The notes beneath the pieces were generated by a model. It was not told where the DNA came from, made no database searches, and worked only from the letters and a program-made list of their open reading frames with translations. Positions 15,534 through 22,377 of a stretch of DNA of 23,016 bases are shown piece after piece. The DNA comes from Moraxellaceae bacterium (GTDB lineage: Bacteria > Pseudomonadota > Gammaproteobacteria > Pseudomonadales > Moraxellaceae). The stretch is taken from assembly GCA_030684415.1 (NCBI GenBank), contig JAUXNL010000597.1, positions 1 to 23,016 of the forward strand. The letters run 5' to 3'. Each line of letters begins with the position of its first letter. Within the stretch, counting starts at the first letter, position 1. Position numbers and translations under genes: made by a program.

Positions 15534-16505
15534 ATGCTGCCCCCTGACGCCACCTACTATGTAGCCGGCCACCGCGGAATGGTGGGGTCAGCCATCGTGC
15601 GCCGGTTACGCGCACAGGGCTGTGCCAACATCCTCACGCGCACACATGCCGAACTCGACCTCACGCGGCAGCAGGCCGTAGAAGATTTTTTCCGCTCTGA
15701 AAAACCGGATGTCGTGATACTGGCGGCGGCAAAAGTGGGCGGCATCCATGCCAACAACACTTACCCCGCCGAATTCATTTACGAGAACCTGATGATGCAG
15801 GCCAATGTCATCCATCAGGCTCATGCCAGCGGCGTACAAAAACTGCTGTTCCTCGGCAGCTCCTGCATTTATCCACGCCTGGCACCGCAGCCCATGCCAG
15901 AAGACTGCCTGCTCACGGGCACGCTGGAACCCACCAACGAGCCTTACGCCATAGCCAAGATTGCCGGCATCAAACTTTGCGAATCCTATAACCGGCAATA
16001 CGGGCGAGATTACCGCTCGGTGATGCCCACCAACCTCTACGGCACCAACGACAACTTCCACCCCGACAACAGCCATGTGCTCCCGGCCCTGATGCGCCGC
16101 TTCCATGAAGCCACTCAAAGTGACGCCGACGTGGTGACCATCTGGGGCACAGGCACGCCGATGCGCGAGTTCCTGCATGTCGATGACATGGCCGCTGCTT
16201 CATTGTTTGTGCTCGGTCTCGACAGCACCACGTATGCGGCCAACACGGCCCCCATGCTGTCGCATATCAATGTCGGCACCGGCAGCGACGTGACCATCCG
16301 CGAGCTGGCGGAAAAAATTGCCGGCGTGACCGGCTTCAAGGGCCGTATCGCCTTCGACACCAGCAAGCCCGACGGCACGCCTCGCAAACTCATGGATGTC
16401 TCACGACTGGCACGGATGGGCTGGACCGCATCCCTTTCACTAGACGAAGGCCTGCGCAGCACTTACGCCTGGTTCCTCGAGCACGGCAAGGACATGCGCC
16501 AATGA
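15534..16505 (+). CDS. fcl: GDP-L-fucose synthase
   Basis: Bifunctional 3,5-epimerase/4-reductase (also called WcaG) that turns the Gmd product into GDP-L-fucose using NADPH; 323 aa, as in E. coli. The SDR glycine motif is VAGHRGMVGSAIVRRL. Further landmarks are AAAKVGGIHANNTYPAEFI, LGSSCIYPRLAPQPMPE (catalytic serine region), YxxxK in NEPYAIAKIAG, and PTNLYGTNDNFHPDNSHV with the conserved His. The ATG at 15534 has GAGG five bases upstream. The stop overlaps the manC start (ATGA). A related GDP-sugar such as colitose is possible for this fold, but the gmd-fcl-manC trio makes fucose the best reading. Confidence 0.95.
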   Translation: MLPPDATYYVAGHRGMVGSAIVRRLRAQGCANILTRTHAELDLTRQQAVEDFFRSEKPDVVILAAAKVGGIHANNTYPAEFIYENLMMQANVIHQAHASGVQKLLFLGSSCIYPRLAPQPMPEDCLLTGTLEPTNEPYAIAKIAGIKLCESYNRQYGRDYRSVMPTNLYGTNDNFHPDNSHVLPALMRRFHEATQSDADVVTIWGTGTPMREFLHVDDMAAASLFVLGLDSTTYAANTAPMLSHINVGTGSDVTIRELAEKIAGVTGFKGRIAFDTSKPDGTPRKLMDVSRLARMGWTASLSLDEGLRSTYAWFLEHGKDMRQ

Positions 16506-17926
16506 ATATCCTCCCCGTCATCATGGCCGGCGGCTCCGGCACACGGTTGTGGCCGCTTTCGCGTGAGCTGCATCCCAAACAGTTCCTGACCCTGCCCGGG
16601 CAGACGCAGTCGATGTTGCAAACGACGGTCGCCCGCCTCAAAGGACTGAGCGACGCCAATCCACTGGTGATCAGCAACGAAGCACACCGCTTCATCGCCG
16701 CCGAGCAACTGCGGCAGATGGGCAAGCTCAAAGGCAACATCCTGCTCGAGCCCGTGGGCCGCAATACAGCGCCGGCCATTGCACTGGCTGCGCTCACCGC
16801 CATGCGCAATGGCGCCGATCCGGTGCTGCTGGTGCTCGCCGCCGATCACGTCATCAATGACACGGCGGCCTTCCAGGCAACGGTCCGAAAAGCACTTCCG
16901 CTAGCAGATACCGGCAAGCTCGTGACGTTTGGCATCGTGCCGACGGCGCCCGAAACCGGCTATGGGTATATCCGTCGTGGCGAACAACTCGCCGAAGGTG
17001 CCTATACCGTTGCCGCCTTTGTGGAAAAGCCCGACCTCAAGACCGCACAGGATTATCTGGCCTCTGGCCAGTACGACTGGAATAGCGGAATGTTTTTGTT
17101 TCGCGCCAGCGTTTATTTGCAAGAACTGAAAGCCCACCGTCCCGACATTCTCGAGGCCTGCCAGAAAGCACTGGCGAGCGCGCAAAGCGATCTCGACTTC
17201 GTGCGTGTGGATGCCGCCGCATTTGAAGCCTGCCCCTCCGACTCCATCGACTATGCCGTGATGGAAAAAACTGCACTGGCCGCGGTGGTACCGATGGCGG
17301 CCGGCTGGAGCGATGTGGGGGCGTTCTCCTCGCTGTGGGAAATCAGCGCCAAGGACGAGAACGGCAATGCCTTCAATGGAGACGTTTTTGCGCTCGATAC
17401 CCAAAACACCTTTGTCGATGCCGAGAATGCGCTGGTCGCGACAATCGGCTTGCGTAACACCATCGTTGTACAGACCAAAGATGCTGTTCTAGTGGCAGCT
17501 CGCGACCGCGTGCAAGACGTAAAGAAGATTGTCGAGCAACTGAAGGCGGAAGGCCGCAGCGAACACAAACTGCATCGCCAGGTGTATCGCCCTTGGGGGC
17601 ATTACGACTCGATTGATGCCGGCAGCCGCTATCAGGTCAAACGCATCACCGTCAGCCCGGGCGCCAAGCTCTCGGTGCAGATGCATCATCACCGTGCCGA
17701 GCACTGGATCGTGGTGTCGGGCACGGCGCGCGTGACGCTGGATGGGGTAGACCGTTTACTGGCCGAGAACGAGTCCGTTTACCTGCCCATCGGGGCGGTG
17801 CACGCACTGGAAAACCCGGGCAAGATTCCGCTGGAGTTGATCGAGGTACAAGTCGGCGCCTATCTGGGCGAGGACGACATCGTGCGCCTGGAGGACCGTT
17901 ATGGCCGTGAGGAAAAAGCGCGCTGA
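16502..17926 (+). CDS. manC: Mannose-1-phosphate guanylyltransferase / mannose-6-phosphate isomerase
   Basis: Bifunctional type II enzyme (ManC/AlgA/XanB family), 474 aa. The N-terminal nucleotidyltransferase makes GDP-mannose from GTP and mannose-1-phosphate; the signature GGSGTRLWPLSRELHPKQF starts at residue 10, with LVLAADHVI, ETGYGYIRRGE, FVEKPD and WNSGMFLFRAS following. The C-terminal cupin isomerase part includes RPWGHYDSID, VSPGAKLSVQMHHHRAEHW and the downstream YLPIGAVHALENPG. The start overlaps fcl by 4 bp, with AAGGA nine bases upstream. It supplies the Gmd substrate. Phosphomannomutase, needed to link the two activities, is not in this window. Confidence 0.95.
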   Translation: MNILPVIMAGGSGTRLWPLSRELHPKQFLTLPGQTQSMLQTTVARLKGLSDANPLVISNEAHRFIAAEQLRQMGKLKGNILLEPVGRNTAPAIALAALTAMRNGADPVLLVLAADHVINDTAAFQATVRKALPLADTGKLVTFGIVPTAPETGYGYIRRGEQLAEGAYTVAAFVEKPDLKTAQDYLASGQYDWNSGMFLFRASVYLQELKAHRPDILEACQKALASAQSDLDFVRVDAAAFEACPSDSIDYAVMEKTALAAVVPMAAGWSDVGAFSSLWEISAKDENGNAFNGDVFALDTQNTFVDAENALVATIGLRNTIVVQTKDAVLVAARDRVQDVKKIVEQLKAEGRSEHKLHRQVYRPWGHYDSIDAGSRYQVKRITVSPGAKLSVQMHHHRAEHWIVVSGTARVTLDGVDRLLAENESVYLPIGAVHALENPGKIPLELIEVQVGAYLGEDDIVRLEDRYGREEKAR

Positions 17927-17977
17927 CGCGCTCCTGCTGCCCTCCCGACCGGCCAACTCCACCCTCCGGACGCTTGC

Positions 17978-19426
17978 ATGCTGTTCAATTCACTGGAATT
18001 CCTTTTCCTTTTTCTGCCGCTCGTTCTGCTGCTATTTTTTGCGGCAGCACGGCTTTCTCCACGCGCGGCGATTGTCAGCCTGACGCTGGCCTCGCTTTTC
18101 TTTTACAGCTGGTGGGATGTGCGCTTCCTGCCAGTGCTGTTGCTCTCCATCAGCTACAACTACGGCATGGCCCGGTGGATTGCTGTCGCGGGCCGGCAAG
18201 CTGGCCGCGTGTTGGCGCTAGCGGTCAGTGGCAATCTGGCCGCGCTGTATTTCTATAAATACCTCGACTTCAGCATTGTCAGCATCAATGCGGCCACCGG
18301 GCTGGCACTCCCCCTGCAGCAACTGGAACTTCCGCTGGGCATTTCCTTTTTCACCTTCACCCAGATCGCCTATCTCGTCGACGTTCGGCGGCAGCAGGCC
18401 GACACCACCAGCCCGGTCAACTACGCGCTGTTCGTGACCTATTTTCCACACCTGATTGCCGGCCCAATCCTGCACCACGCACAGATGATGCCGCAGTTCC
18501 GTTTGCCTGCCGTGTTCCGCCCAGCGCCTGCTGCACTGGCCGCGGGCCTGTTGTTCCTCACCATCGGCCTGGTGAAGAAGATCATCCTCGCCGACGAATT
18601 CGCAAGTTATGCCTCGCCAGTGTTCCGCATGGCCGATGCCGCCGCCGGCATGAGCATGGCCGAAGCCTGGGCGGGAGCGCTGGCCTACACCCTGCAGCTG
18701 TACTTTGATTTCTCCGGCTACTGCGACATGGCCCTCGGTATTTCGCTGATGTTCAACATCCGTCTGCCACTCAATTTCGCGTCTCCTTACAAAGCCGCCA
18801 ACATCATCGAATTCTGGCGCAGCTGGCACATGACCTTGTCGCAATTCCTGCGCGACTATCTCTATATTCCCTTGGGCGGAAACCGCTTCGGGGTCTGGCG
18901 CCGCTACCTCAACCTCTTTCTCACCATGCTGCTCGGCGGGCTGTGGCACGGCGCAAACTGGACATTTGTGATCTGGGGCTGCCTTCACGGGGGCTTTCTG
19001 ATCATCAACCACGGCTTTCAGGCGTGGCGCCAGCGGCTCGGATTGCCAGCCCTGCCGCGCGCCGTCGGCATCGCGCTCACACTGACCGTTGTCGTGCTGG
19101 CTTGGGTGCCTTTCCGAGCCGATAACCTAGACCAGGCACTTGCGCTCTGGCAGGCCATGCTCAGTCTTGGTGGTGGTCTGGAGGGTGACACACTGTCCGG
19201 TATCCGCCTGAGCAAGGCAGCGAACTGGATTATCGGCGGACTACTCGCTGTCCTGCTGCTGCCCAACAGCCAGGACATCGTGGGCCGCTTCCAGCAACGA
19301 CTTGAGTCAGTAGCCGTTGCTCCGGCCAAGCGTTGGCTGGTGCTCGGCCTGCTGCTGGGCCTTGTCTTCAGCCTGACAGTCATGAGCATCGGCCATGTCT
19401 CCGAATTCCTTTATTTCCAGTTCTAA
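17978..19426 (+). CDS. MBOAT-family polysaccharide O-acyltransferase (AlgI-like)
   Basis: Polytopic inner-membrane O-acyltransferase of 482 aa, the size of AlgI/DltB-type MBOAT proteins. Many hydrophobic helices are evident from residue 5 onward. The family signature covers YFDFSGYCDMALGISLMF, NFASPYKAANIIEFWRSWH, LRDYLYIPLGGNR and the invariant histidine near residue 324 in LGGLWHGANWTFVIWG. Such proteins bring acyl (usually acetyl) groups across the membrane for transfer to an exported glycan by a periplasmic SGNH partner. The next gene, overlapping by 32 bp, encodes exactly such a partner. Location after gmd-fcl-manC suggests the acceptor is a GDP-sugar-derived polysaccharide. There is a 51-bp gap from manC. 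Confidence 0.92.
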   Translation: MLFNSLEFLFLFLPLVLLLFFAAARLSPRAAIVSLTLASLFFYSWWDVRFLPVLLLSISYNYGMARWIAVAGRQAGRVLALAVSGNLAALYFYKYLDFSIVSINAATGLALPLQQLELPLGISFFTFTQIAYLVDVRRQQADTTSPVNYALFVTYFPHLIAGPILHHAQMMPQFRLPAVFRPAPAALAAGLLFLTIGLVKKIILADEFASYASPVFRMADAAAGMSMAEAWAGALAYTLQLYFDFSGYCDMALGISLMFNIRLPLNFASPYKAANIIEFWRSWHMTLSQFLRDYLYIPLGGNRFGVWRRYLNLFLTMLLGGLWHGANWTFVIWGCLHGGFLIINHGFQAWRQRLGLPALPRAVGIALTLTVVVLAWVPFRADNLDQALALWQAMLSLGGGLEGDTLSGIRLSKAANWIIGGLLAVLLLPNSQDIVGRFQQRLESVAVAPAKRWLVLGLLLGLVFSLTVMSIGHVSEFLYFQF

Positions 19427-20456
19427 CAGCCGACACTTCCTGACGGGCTTCGCTCTTGCGGCCAGCCTGCTGCTGCTCTGCGGCAGCGGACTCGGGCTCT
19501 ACCTCGGCCCGCCCAGTGGCGATCTCATGCGCATCGGCAGGATGGCCAGCATCGACTGGCAACCCACCCGATCACAGGCGCCGCTCTCCGTCATGGCTAA
19601 CCCGCCCGATGGCCCGACCGATGTGCTGGTCCTCGGCGACTCGTTTTCCGCCGCCAATGCCTGGCAAAGCGAGGTCAGCAGACGTCATGGCTTGCGCCTA
19701 GAAACCTGGCACTACAACAGCATCGTCTGTCTGGACGACTGGTTGCAGCGCCGCCTGCGCGACCCGTCTACCAACGCGCCGCGGCACATCATTGTGCAAT
19801 CCATCGAGCGCGAGACACTGGCCCGCTTCAGCGCACCAGCTCAAGACTGCTCTCCCGGCAAGCAAGCGCCACGGGCACTGGCCGTTCCCGCCAGCACCCT
19901 GCGCAGCGATGACCTGCCCAGTCTGTACCCTGTGGACTTGCGCTATCTGTTGGCCGCCGCCACGCATCATTTCCGCAGCAGCAACGAACAGGGCCGCCAG
20001 CAACGGCGGTCTGCGGTCACTGTCGACCTGACCGATAGCGCACGCTTCTCCAACCGGCGTGCGGCGCGCTTGGCCTACTTTCACGGAGATGAGCGGCAAT
20101 GGGAGGACTGGACAGCGGCACGACAAAGCGCTGCCGTGCGCTATTTCGAACAACTGCGAACACTGGCTGCCGCACACGGCAAACAGCTGCATATCGTGAT
20201 CGTTCCCAACAAAAGCACCAGCTACGCCCCCTGGGTGAAGCCCGGCCAACGGACAGACCACCGCCAGCCGGAGCTGTTCACCGAACTGGAGGCTGTGCTG
20301 GGGCGCGACAGTAATTACCTGCCGGCGTTCCGGCATGCCGCCGGACAGCAGATCGACTTTTATCGCCCCGACGACACGCATCTCAGCCTTGACGGCTATC
20401 GCGGTCTGGCGGAGCTGGTGGCCAGACGAAGTGGGCTGGAGAAGCGGCTCCCCTGA
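19395..20456 (+). CDS. SGNH-hydrolase-like polysaccharide O-acetylation protein (AlgJ/AlgX type)
   Basis: A 353-aa secreted or membrane-tethered protein. Residues 15-38 (FLTGFALAASLLLLCGSGLG) form one N-terminal hydrophobic segment, so most of the protein should be periplasmic. The SGNH catalytic set is visible: Ser83 in LVLGDSFSAAN and D326/H329 in RPDDTHLSLDGYRGL. This arrangement is typical of the AlgJ/AlgX/WssI-like acetyltransferase domains that work with an AlgI-type MBOAT. The ATG at 19395 lies inside the MBOAT gene (32-bp overlap), implying coupled translation and a joint complex. It is the last gene of the plus-strand block; an inverted-repeat region follows. The acceptor glycan is not known. 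Confidence 0.85.
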   Translation: MSPNSFISSSNSRHFLTGFALAASLLLLCGSGLGLYLGPPSGDLMRIGRMASIDWQPTRSQAPLSVMANPPDGPTDVLVLGDSFSAANAWQSEVSRRHGLRLETWHYNSIVCLDDWLQRRLRDPSTNAPRHIIVQSIERETLARFSAPAQDCSPGKQAPRALAVPASTLRSDDLPSLYPVDLRYLLAAATHHFRSSNEQGRQQRRSAVTVDLTDSARFSNRRAARLAYFHGDERQWEDWTAARQSAAVRYFEQLRTLAAAHGKQLHIVIVPNKSTSYAPWVKPGQRTDHRQPELFTELEAVLGRDSNYLPAFRHAAGQQIDFYRPDDTHLSLDGYRGLAELVARRSGLEKRLP

Positions 20457-20475
20457 CAGTAATTAGCGTTTGCCG

Positions 20476-20525
20476 CTGATAATGTCTCTACTTCTGGGGA
20501 GGGGGGAAGTTGGGAGGATTATCAG
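20476..20525. repeat. Nested inverted repeats enclosing a G-rich run
   Basis: CTGATAAT (20476-20483) pairs perfectly with ATTATCAG (20518-20525). Inside it, ACTTC (20490-20494) pairs with GAAGT (20506-20510). The plus strand between and after the inner arms is very G-rich (GGGGAGGGGGG, then GGGAGG). It lies 20 bp past the end of the O-acetylation gene and at the edge of the Rhs region. Function unknown. Confidence 0.5.
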
Positions 20526-20555
20526 TGAAAGGGAAAAGCAAATGCCCAAAATAAC

Positions 20556-20591
20556 ACCGCCCAGCTTGCTGGGCGGTGGGTGGGGCTTTTT
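20556..20591 (+). terminator. Candidate terminator after the polysaccharide block
   Basis: ACCGCCCAGC (20556-20565) and GCTGGGCGGT (20568-20577) form a perfect GC-rich stem around TT; two inner pairs would open to make a 6-base loop. A T5 run follows a few bases later (about 20586-20590). It sits between the plus-strand cluster and the convergent immunity gene, where a terminator is expected. The T-run is not immediately adjacent, so strength is uncertain. Confidence 0.6.
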
Positions 20592-20596
20592 AGCGG

Positions 20597-20866
20597 CTAT
20601 TTGTATTCTTCAGGAATGTTTTCAAGCTGGCGATCAAGTTCCCAGTCTTGAGGACACTCTTTAGGGCTCCACCACTTTGCACCCTTTGACACCCACTCAT
20701 CCCGATGTCTTTTAATTGCAATCAGCGTCGCGTCCTCATAACCAAATTCAACACCACAGCATGAGCAAATGTCATGAGTAGGCGTTCTACCATCTTCTCC
20801 CCAAGGGAAAAACGGCTGCACAAGGCCACAGACTCTACAAGTTGATAGCGCGTTCTCACTGAGCAT
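20597..20866 (-). CDS. Putative Rhs immunity protein, Cys-rich CxxC pairs
   Basis: An 89-aa cytoplasmic-looking protein with two cysteine pairs, C10-x2-C13 (TCRVCGL) and C34-x2-C37 (DICSCCGVEFGYED), suggesting a zinc-ribbon-like fold. The C-terminal half is polar and tryptophan-rich (RDEWVSKGAKWWSPKECPQDW). The ATG at 20866 overlaps the toxin gene stop by 11 bp, so translation is coupled; an earlier in-frame start at 20944 would lie inside the toxin and was rejected. A small gene overlapping the 3' end of an Rhs toxin is nearly always its cognate immunity gene. Immunity function is therefore inferred from position. The Cys pattern recalls the CPCC cysteine-rich family, but I cannot confirm membership. 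Confidence 0.72.
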   Translation of the reverse strand: MLSENALSTCRVCGLVQPFFPWGEDGRTPTHDICSCCGVEFGYEDATLIAIKRHRDEWVSKGAKWWSPKECPQDWELDRQLENIPEEYK

Positions 20867-21827
20867 TGAAATAATCCAAATTTGACGGATACCCATGCTT
20901 AGTAGCATCGGGCCGGTACATGGTCCTAGGAACACCATTCGCATCCATGATACCGAATGTGTTCGTGCTCTGGTTATAACGAACTACATCACCATTTGAG
21001 CGAACCTTGGAGAGAGTCCCAGCCGGTGGGCTATGGAGAAAATCTTTAGCCGCGTCAGCATATTGCTTGGCATTTCTAAATTCAGGGAACTCTGCGCCGT
21101 GCTTCTTCCAATGCTGAAAGGCATTATCGACTGAGTTCCATCCCTTCCTCGCATTTTCAGTCCAGATGGGTCCACTCTTTGCAACACTCTTGCCGCCCTT
21201 CAGTATCCATGCATTTGCATAGGGAACAGCCAGGCTTCCGAGACTGATCCCAAAATCAATCCCTTTGTCCTTGGCATTTGCATGATCGCCCATCGCCAAA
21301 TAGTAGGCCCACCATGTGGCATCCCACGCCAGAGAGGCCGCATCAAGAGCCGTGTCTGAGAGGGCAATAGGCTCACGACCATCCGGGTCCCTATGCGTGT
21401 ACGGATCATTCAAGCCATAAGCGTAGCGATTGATCTGGCTTGGGCCCCCAGAAAGAAAACTAACGGGGTCAGGCTGATAAAACCGGCCGATAACGGGGTT
21501 GTAGTAGCGGTGTTTCAGGTACAGAAGATCATTACGTTCCTGTATGCCGCCCACATAGGCGCTTCGCGAGCGATCAGCGGTGGCAACTTTGTCCGCCAAC
21601 TGCTCACCAAACGGAGAGTACCGGTACTTTGCAACGACAAATCCCTCCGGCGTCAGCACTCTCATGGTGGAGCCTGCATGATCCTGAACGTGAAACCGGA
21701 TCCGTTCTTTGGTCGCCGCTTCTACTACGGCCGGCGCCACCAAGACGCCCAGCAGAGCCACCAGACAGGGCAGCATCCACCGCCACCAGCCACGCACCAT
21801 CCACTCCCGCACGTTTGATGTATTCAT
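20856..21827 (-). CDS. Miniature Rhs-core toxin protein with signal peptide
   Basis: A 323-aa protein, far shorter than ordinary Rhs/YD-repeat proteins (usually over 1,000 aa). Residues 1-37 form a signal peptide with core LPCLVALLGVLVAPAVVEA. It then enters directly into the final YD-repeat and Rhs core: VQDHAGSTMRV, KYRYSPFGEQ, LLYLKHRYYNPVIGRFYQPD, NRYAYGLNDPYTHRDPDG (to about residue 150). A hydrophobic pretoxin stretch (155-212) and a toxin domain (about 215-323) follow. The latter contains FQHWKKHGAEFPEF, SKVRSNGDVVRYN, TNTFGIMDANGVPRTMYRPD and HGYPSNLDYFNAQ, resembling CdiA/BECR-type RNase toxins. The ATG at 21827 has AGGA eight bases upstream. The first core motif reads DPVS, where the neighbouring copy has DPVG. 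A Cys-rich immunity gene overlaps its stop. Confidence 0.82.
   Translation of the reverse strand: MNTSNVREWMVRGWWRWMLPCLVALLGVLVAPAVVEAATKERIRFHVQDHAGSTMRVLTPEGFVVAKYRYSPFGEQLADKVATADRSRSAYVGGIQERNDLLYLKHRYYNPVIGRFYQPDPVSFLSGGPSQINRYAYGLNDPYTHRDPDGREPIALSDTALDAASLAWDATWWAYYLAMGDHANAKDKGIDFGISLGSLAVPYANAWILKGGKSVAKSGPIWTENARKGWNSVDNAFQHWKKHGAEFPEFRNAKQYADAAKDFLHSPPAGTLSKVRSNGDVVRYNQSTNTFGIMDANGVPRTMYRPDATKHGYPSNLDYFNAQ
21397..21530 (-). repeat. Rhs core direct repeat, copy 1
   Basis: This 134-bp segment matches 22883-23016 with five substitutions, all between 21442 and 21471, and no gaps. It encodes the Rhs core from about DLLYLKHRYYNP to NDPYT. Identity collapses at the end of the core, where the toxin-specific sequence begins. 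It is a likely site for homologous recombination between toxin cassettes. Confidence 0.93.
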
Positions 21828-21956
21828 GGCAATCATCCTAGGTAATGACCGGTATCAGCCAACAGATCAGGCACCGGACACGTGGCTTTTTACTGGAATC
21901 ACAAGACCAAGCTGTGTGCGTGGCCCAACCCTTTGGGACATCTCCCTCAGCGGCCG

Positions 21957-22361
21957 CTATTCCATTTTGCGATGCTTGTAGATGGCTATTGCCGCTTCAT
22001 CACCATCAACCAACCTCTCGTAGAAAGAATCGTCGTTTGCCCATTCAGGGAAACTGAGCCGCTTTATACCCATCATGAGGGGCTGCTGCCCAAAGACCAT
22101 ACACCAACCCTTCGGCACAGAAGAGTCAATCACCTCAAACATCTCGATTGGATAAGGATAGGGATAATCACTTTCTTCTACTGTATGCAGATAAACACGA
22201 ATTCCTCCATCACCCCAACGGTCCACCGCCAAGACGATATAGATGCTATCGACAACTAGATTCTCGTCCGCTCCCTCGCGATTGATAGATTCCGCCAGAC
22301 GCTTCTTGACCATTGAATTGGGTAACTTATCAACATCGTTGGCAATACACCTGACACGCAT
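21957..22361 (-). CDS. Putative immunity protein of the upstream Rhs toxin
   Basis: A 134-aa soluble protein with no signal peptide or membrane span. It begins MRVRCIANDVDKLP and contains VVDSIYIVLAVDRWGDGGI, an unusual SDYPYPYPIEMFEVID segment, and SFPEWANDDSFYERLVDGD near the end. The ATG at 22361 is preceded by GGGGGA five bases upstream and lies 16 bp after the stop of the truncated Rhs toxin gene, in the same orientation. A longer reading to 22526 would overlap the toxin in another frame and is rejected. I do not recognise a named family. The immunity role is inferred from position directly after an Rhs toxin end and from its small acidic nature. Confidence 0.68.
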   Translation of the reverse strand: MRVRCIANDVDKLPNSMVKKRLAESINREGADENLVVDSIYIVLAVDRWGDGGIRVYLHTVEESDYPYPYPIEMFEVIDSSVPKGWCMVFGQQPLMMGIKRLSFPEWANDDSFYERLVDGDEAAIAIYKHRKME

Positions 22362-22377
22362 AGATATCCCCCGGGCA

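Noticed and set aside
20470..20664. A 64-codon plus-strand frame in the island boundary
   Set aside because: It crosses the inverted repeats and hairpin, runs into the immunity gene on the other strand, and shows no protein character.
21882..22259. A 125-codon plus-strand frame opposite the 134-aa immunity gene
   Set aside because: The minus-strand gene has a Shine-Dalgarno, a sensible start and toxin-linked position; the plus-strand frame has none of these.
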